Part shown: positions 58,818 through 64,000 of the stretch, one piece after another
How the letters are laid out: every line of letters begins with the position of its first letter
Position numbering within the stretch: position 1 is the stretch's first letter
Source: Casuarina equisetifolia
Taxonomy: Eukaryota > Streptophyta > Magnoliopsida > Fagales > Casuarinaceae
DNA length: 64,000 bases
Assembly: GCA_028551475.1 (NCBI GenBank)
Contig: CM052361.1
Span: 15,503,274-15,567,273, forward strand
Reading direction: 5' to 3'
The notes under the pieces: generated by a model
The model's database searches: none
Told to the model about the DNA's origin: nothing
Seen by the model: the letters and a program-made list of their open reading frames with translations, nothing else
Made by a program: the position numbers and the translations under genes

Positions 58818-59470
58818 AATCCCTATGCTAATATTCTCACCTTTCTAAAGAAGCAAAATTTGGTTTCTATCACTAGGTCCTTAACTATCATGTGTCCTCA
58901 TTGTCATGCTGGAAAAAGTAACAAGCTCTTTTCTTTTTTTACAATCACATCATAGAGCCTTATCTCCCTTTGAACATGTGCACTCTAATTTGTGGGAGCT
59001 AGCCTTAATTTTGTCTAAAGAAGGCTCATGTTTCTATGTACTTTTTATTGAAAAGTTTAGTTGTTTTATATGGTTGTATCCATTTTGAAAGAAATTAAAC
59101 TTATTTGACACTTTTATTCAATTTCGTTCAATGGCAAAAAAATAATAATTAGGGCTTCTCTATTATAACTTTGCAATGTGATAATGGGGGTAAATTTACA
59201 AGTCAAAAGATGAGTTCTTATTTATCTTAGCATGACATATTCCAATAACTATCCTATCCATATAACCTTCAATAGAATGGTCTTGTTGAAGATAAACATA
59301 AACATATTATTGAGTTGGGTTGCTAAAGGAATTCTGGATATATGCTTATCATAGTGATCTTTCTCATTAACATGCTTCTTTCTACTTTTTTTTGTGGAGC
59401 TTTTCCATTTAGGTGCGCATGCTATCCATATCTTTATCATTTAGTTGTAGATAAATTATCTACATGGTCA
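58818..59470 (+). mobile_element. Ty1/copia integrase remnant
   Basis: Continuation of the copia element at 56969: the zinc-binding part ILTFLKKQNLVS … CPHCHAGKSNKLFSF (58830-58945), then the core LSPFEHVHSNLWELALILSK and YVLFIEKFSCFIWLYPF (58960-59085), QCDNGGEF-type D near 59175, and NGLVEDKHKHIIELG near 59275-59325. Frameshifts separate the blocks. It is cut at 59474 by a minus-strand LTR. Confidence 0.87.
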
Positions 59471-59474
59471 CTTG

Positions 59475-60926
59475 TGTTAAGTATAATGGTCAACCAAGAA
59501 AGGGGGGTTAAATTGGTTATTTAGCTTAATGTCTATTAATTGGATTTCTAAAATACAACAATGAGTATCAATAGATAACAAACACAAACAACAATAGACA
59601 ACAAGCATAAAAACAAGGTTTACCATGGTGGTTCAACACTCACACCTATGTCCACCCTTTTCTTCCTTTAACTCAACTAGTTGAAGTCCTTATTCATTGA
59701 TTAGGAGAAAACGTTCTCCTAATCCTCCTAATTTGTTCTTAAAGGAATTACAACACTTCACGTTACAATCAAAGGTTATTTCAACCTTGTTAGAAGAGCA
59801 AATCCTTAATAATGCATAGTTTGCGAGGGATATTGCTAATTGTAGAGCTTTTTAGAGATGATGAATAATAATCCAAGCTTTAATCACAAATTCCCAAATT
59901 ACAAAAAATTAAGGTTTCAAATTTACAATCAAGTTTATGTGCAAATAATAATAAGAGTTCAATCAGCGCATAAACAAGAATATGCATGAGTATATAATCA
60001 TAAAAATATGATCTTTAATGAATATCATCGAAGATCTTCACAAAATTGCAATACTTCAACAACTTTGTTTAGCTTTTTTGATTTCTCAATCAACTTATGC
60101 AAGAACTTTCTCTTGAACCATAAAATAAAAGCTTTTATATGAGATTCAAATAAGAGTAGTTAATTTGAAGTTTCTACCAAGCCCGATAGATTTAGAGACT
60201 TATTCCCATTGAGAGAATAAAGTTGTTCCATCACTTAAGGCTTTGATTTAAACCATTAATCATCACACAGTCACACTAATTAGGCATTTTGACAAACGAT
60301 CGCTTTTCTTCATTTCTTCTCGTTGAGAGAGTAGACATTTGGTTGTGTAGAGGACAACTTCTCTTACTATCTCGATCGAGTTAGGAGTTAGGGCTTCTAA
60401 TAGAGTAGATTGATTTAGAGCATTTGACCTTTAGTTGAACGATGTTGTTTTGGTGAGCTTACAGCACATGTCTCTTGGATCACTTAAGTGGGGTGTTAGG
60501 CTCGCACTTTGTGAACTTGGATATGCTTGCATCTTGTAGGCTTGGATCTTGATTAGGTTGCACATAACATGCTCAGGCTCCATGTCATAAATTCAAACTT
60601 TGCTTGCAAATCACAATAGGTTGGACTGCCTTTGCATAAGCATTTTTTTCTCCTACAAGAACATAAAATTCCAGCATCAAATTCTTTTTAATAAGATCAT
60701 TATGCAAATAATATTTTTAATTTACTTGAGAAATATTCTTTTAAGACTTGGATAAGATTGCAATATATAAGGATGTAGGAAATTGGCTACTTTATAATAT
60801 CATTAATTGATATTATAATTTGTACACCTTTTACTTCATTTAGTTTTATTTCGCACATCAATATATGAAAAATATTTATATACATTTTGACAACAAAATT
60901 TGTCATAGAAAAATATATCTTTTTCC
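59475..60926 (-). mobile_element. 3' LTR (family A, copy 3) of a Tork-type copia element
   Basis: Same family as the solo LTRs at 29059 and 33694: on the minus strand it starts TGTTGGAAAAAGATATATTT (60926) and ends ACCATTATACTTAACA (59475). The conserved palindrome is at 60792-60818. It lies directly downstream of minus-strand copia pol. Confidence 0.88.
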
Positions 60927-62160
60927 AACAACTTCCCTTTTTTTTATGATGACAAAATTTTCGTAACTTAAGCATACAATAGCACATGTCATTAACAAAG
61001 TAAGCAAAGTGTATTATATTAGATGTATTTCATGATAGCCAACATAATAGAATTTTCACATGAAATGAGTAAATCAGCAGTTATTTTCAATCTATTTCTC
61101 ATCAACCAGCAACTGTATATATTATAACATTCATCCTTCAACATTATTTAGCAATAGCACCTTTTGAAACATATTTGCAACACAATTTTAGGGTGTTAAA
61201 GAGTCATCCCACTTTCTACACTAGATGGTCAAAAATGGAACATACATGTGCAACAATACTTTCATCCCCTTATGTCATGATCAAAAAGAGCATATGATAA
61301 CACAAATAGAGATGATGAGGATGATATGAGTAGTAAAGGAGTAAGGTTGCTGACCTGGTGAAGCATATGGAGTTTTATGGTGCTCCCCCTTAAAACAAGC
61401 ATAGGTACAAGTTGTGCAAGAACGGAAAATATAGTACAATAATAGGACATAAAGTTTAAGAGATATTTTCAAACAAGCACATGCCAAGCTCTCGCCAAAG
61501 AGCATTGAATTTTTCTTTATCCAATGTTGTAGTAAAGATATCAACGAGTTGTTGGTGAGTTCAAACAAATTCAAAAGCAATATCACATTTTTGTACATGG
61601 TCTCTAATAAAATGATGTCTTATCTCTATACACTTAGTTTTAGAGTTTTGTATAGGATTTTTTGTTAAGTTTATGGCATTAGTATTATCAAATCTTAGTG
61701 GAACATTAGTGAAGTAAACACCATAATCTTCTAATTGTTGTTTCATTCATAAAATTTAAGCACCACAACTAGCAACAACTATGTATTCAGCCTTAGTGGA
61801 GGAAAGAGCTATATTATTTTGTTTCTTGGAATACTAAGAAATTAACGTGTTTTTTAGAAAATGACAAGCACCTCTTGTATTCTTTCTATCTATCTTAGAC
61901 CCAGCATAGTCAAAATTACTAAAAGCATGCAAATCAAGAGTTGTGTCTCTAGGATACCAAATTTTTAATGTGGCCATGTCTTTCAAATACCTGAATATTC
62001 ATTTAACAACCACTAAATGTTTTTCTTTTGGATTAAATTGATATCTAGCATATAAACACACTAAACACGAAATTAGGTCTAGATGCAATCAAATAAAGCA
62101 ATGAACCAATCATCCCTTTATATAGTTTTAAATCAACATTAGCCCTTTTTCATCATGTGA
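60927..62160 (-). mobile_element. Tork-type Ty1/copia RT/RNase H remnant
   Basis: Minus strand, from right: YKGMIGSLLYLIASRPNFVF (about 62070-62130), NPKEKHLVVVK, IFRYLKDMATLKIWYPRDTT, LDLHAFSNFDYAGSKIDRKN, SKKQNNIALSSTKAEYIVVA (61790-62010). Then 61746-61561: QLEDYGVYFTNVPLRFDNTN, NLTKNPIQNSKTKCIEIRHH and FIRDHVQKCDIAFEFV, followed by DKEKFNALWRELGM. Few stops, so it is younger than most neighbours. It is truncated at about 62160 against another copia LTR. Confidence 0.92.
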
Positions 62161-62164
62161 TTAG

Positions 62165-64000
62165 GAAGTATTTATAAAATGTCTAAAGGTGAAATAAGAG
62201 ACATTTAACACATACAAAAATGGTCATTTTATTACAATGAAAGAAGAAAAAAAATCATCAATTCTATTGATGAAATTTTTTGCTTAAAATCCAAAAGGTT
62301 TTAGTGTTCTTCATGTTTTTAGAATCAATTTGGTATTGATTCATCATCATTATAAGATGTTTTATGTTTGATTTCTAACCATTATAAAAAAAAAAATCAA
62401 TTAGATTGTGTACAAAAATCATCCAAGAAATACAAGTTTTTTCTTCATTATTCTTCATATTGTTCTTAATATTTATTTTTATTTCATTATCATTTTTATA
62501 AGAATTTCTACAATATTTTGTAGAAACTCTTATTTTAACTTGTTATTAGTTTATCCTTTTGGTGAAAGTTTTTTCTTTTCATCTATTTTGTTTTGCAGAT
62601 GGCTTCCAATGTTAACCATGTTCATGTTGGTACTCATGCTTTTATGCTACTTAATCTAGGTCCTCTTCCCACCATTGATGTGTAGCCCAAAGACCCTAAT
62701 TTCTTTGTTTGGAAAGCTTGAATTAAGCCTTTCCTTTAAGAAAATAGATTACTTGGTGTTGTGGATGGCTTCTTCCCTTGTCCTGAAGAGTTCATTACCA
62801 ATATTGATGAACATGACACTATCACTCATGAATCCAATCCAACTTATCAAGATTGGATAATCAAGGATCATATTGCTTGTGGTTAGATTTTTGCACTTGT
62901 AGTGACTCTATTATGATCACTACTAGGAAGTGAAAAACCTCAACAGAGATATGGTAAGCCTTATCATATGAATTCATGGCCCATAGTTCTACGTGAGTTT
63001 TTGATCTTCGCGTACATCTTTAGATGGCAACTAAAGGATACTTAGTAGTAATTGAGTTTATTCAAGAAGTAGATGGTATTATTTATCAATTTTCCTTTAT
63101 AGGTGAAATTAGCTTAGAAAATGAGTACGTAACTTATGTTTTCTGAGGTCTTTGCACCTTTTATGCCCATCTTGCCATTATAGTTACTGTTCTATACATG
63201 CACTTCATCTCTTCCTCACAAAGATCTATGTGGGTTACTTCTTACCTTGGAAGCACATCTTGAAATGACTACACAAGGCTTGCCTACTGTAGCTACTTTT
63301 ACCATTAGTCTTGCTACCATTCATACTAATCAACCACTTTCTCAATTTGCTAGCAATCTAGGAAGGCACTTAAATAATCTCTCTAATCAAGGACATACTC
63401 CTATTCCTCGTTATAGTAGCAAACCTTGGTGCAATGTTCTTTTTTAAATCTATCACAAACCAAGACATATTGCATCAATGTTGCTATAAAGTTTGAAAAT
63501 GGGATGAATCCTACTACAAGGACTAGCTAAAAATAAACTTTATTGCCTCAACTTGAGTACTATTTAGCAATTAGCAAAGACTTTTCATATTTCTACAATA
63601 AATGGAATGACCTAACATTATAGATTAGGCCACCTTAATTATGCAAATGTAATAAAATTATTGAAAATAATGAATATTCAGTTTACTGAAATATTCCATC
63701 TTCTTGTACTGGTTCTAGCATCAATAAAGGTTGACAACAATTGCATTTATCTACACATAATATTTCCAATGTTCTTTTGGACTTAGTCCATTTTGATACA
63801 TGGAGCCTTGCACCAATTACAATTTCTTAAAGGAATAGATATTATATTTGTTTTATTGGTGATTATTTCAAATTTGCATGGCTCTATTTCATGAAAACTA
63901 GAGATGAATTTTTTCAAATCTTCAAGAATTTTCAAACATTTATTGAAAATTAACTTCAAACTACAATAAAAAAATATTCAACATGATGGAGTAGTAGAAT
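62165..64000 (+). mobile_element. Ty1/copia element: truncated 5' LTR, gag, integrase start
   Basis: 62165-62540 is the 3' part of an LTR homologous to 36480-36840. Gag starts ATG 62599 (MASNVNHVHVGTHAFMLL; FFVWKA, IKPFL, NRLLGVVDGFFPCPEEF; NPTYQDWIIKDH). After a frameshift it continues to 63447 (MTTQGLPTVATFTISLATI). Integrase appears from about 63610 (LGHLNYANVIKLL) through LVHFDTWSLAPITIS (63780) and CFIGDYFKFAWLYFMKTRDE (63840-63905) to FQIFKNFQTFIEN. Stops present; runs off the right edge. Confidence 0.9.

Overview
This window is plant nuclear DNA, most likely from a woody angiosperm. Its genes are split by spliceosomal introns of up to nearly 4 kb, and the proteins are plant-type (type II metacaspase, UBA2 RNA-binding protein, plant ELMO protein, DUF3741/DUF4378 protein). 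The DNA between genes is AT-rich and packed with decayed Ty1/copia and Ty3/gypsy retrotransposons, solo LTRs, small non-autonomous LTR elements and SINE-like pieces. I cannot name the species. There is no bacterial, organellar or viral replicon signal and no CRISPR array. Layout: 1-5.3 kb holds nested gypsy and copia wrecks, a dead bHLH gene fragment and a tRNA-like SINE piece. A gene island follows at 5.5-26.3 kb: a DUF3741/DUF4378 (TRM-like) gene on the minus strand (9534-5567), a metacaspase-9-like gene on the minus strand (13241-12132), a small membrane-anchored cupin gene on the minus strand (18230-16387), and L-2-hydroxyglutarate dehydrogenase on the plus strand (18665-26316). The last two are divergent and share a 434-bp upstream region. 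Roughly 27-37 kb is retrotransposon graveyard, including two solo LTRs of one family in opposite orientation, each with a perfect 5-bp target duplication. The UBA2-type double-RRM gene lies at 38080-39603 as one uninterrupted coding exon. Copia remnants and a 133-bp tandem duplication occupy 43.8-45.2 kb, followed by a nine-coding-exon ELMO gene (46260-55221). From 57 kb to the end there are nested copia elements, including a 507-bp TRIM. The genes are housekeeping or stress-related and do not form an operon-like system: lysine/2-hydroxyglutarate catabolism (L2HGDH), programmed cell death (metacaspase), mRNA fate under stress (UBA2), small-GTPase/engulfment-type signalling (ELMO) and microtubule/cell-shape control (TRM-like). 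Exon structures were built by hand from splice consensus, reading-frame phase and remembered family sequences. For all five multi-exon genes the phases close into one uninterrupted open reading frame, which is the main support for the models. I found no convincing undescribed system. The most informative structures are a 1.49-kb non-autonomous LTR element with intact target duplication and heat-shock-element-like motifs inside an L2HGDH intron, the inverted pair of solo LTRs, a TRIM with a clear primer binding site, a duplicated splice acceptor in L2HGDH, and an in-frame deleted bHLH pseudogene.
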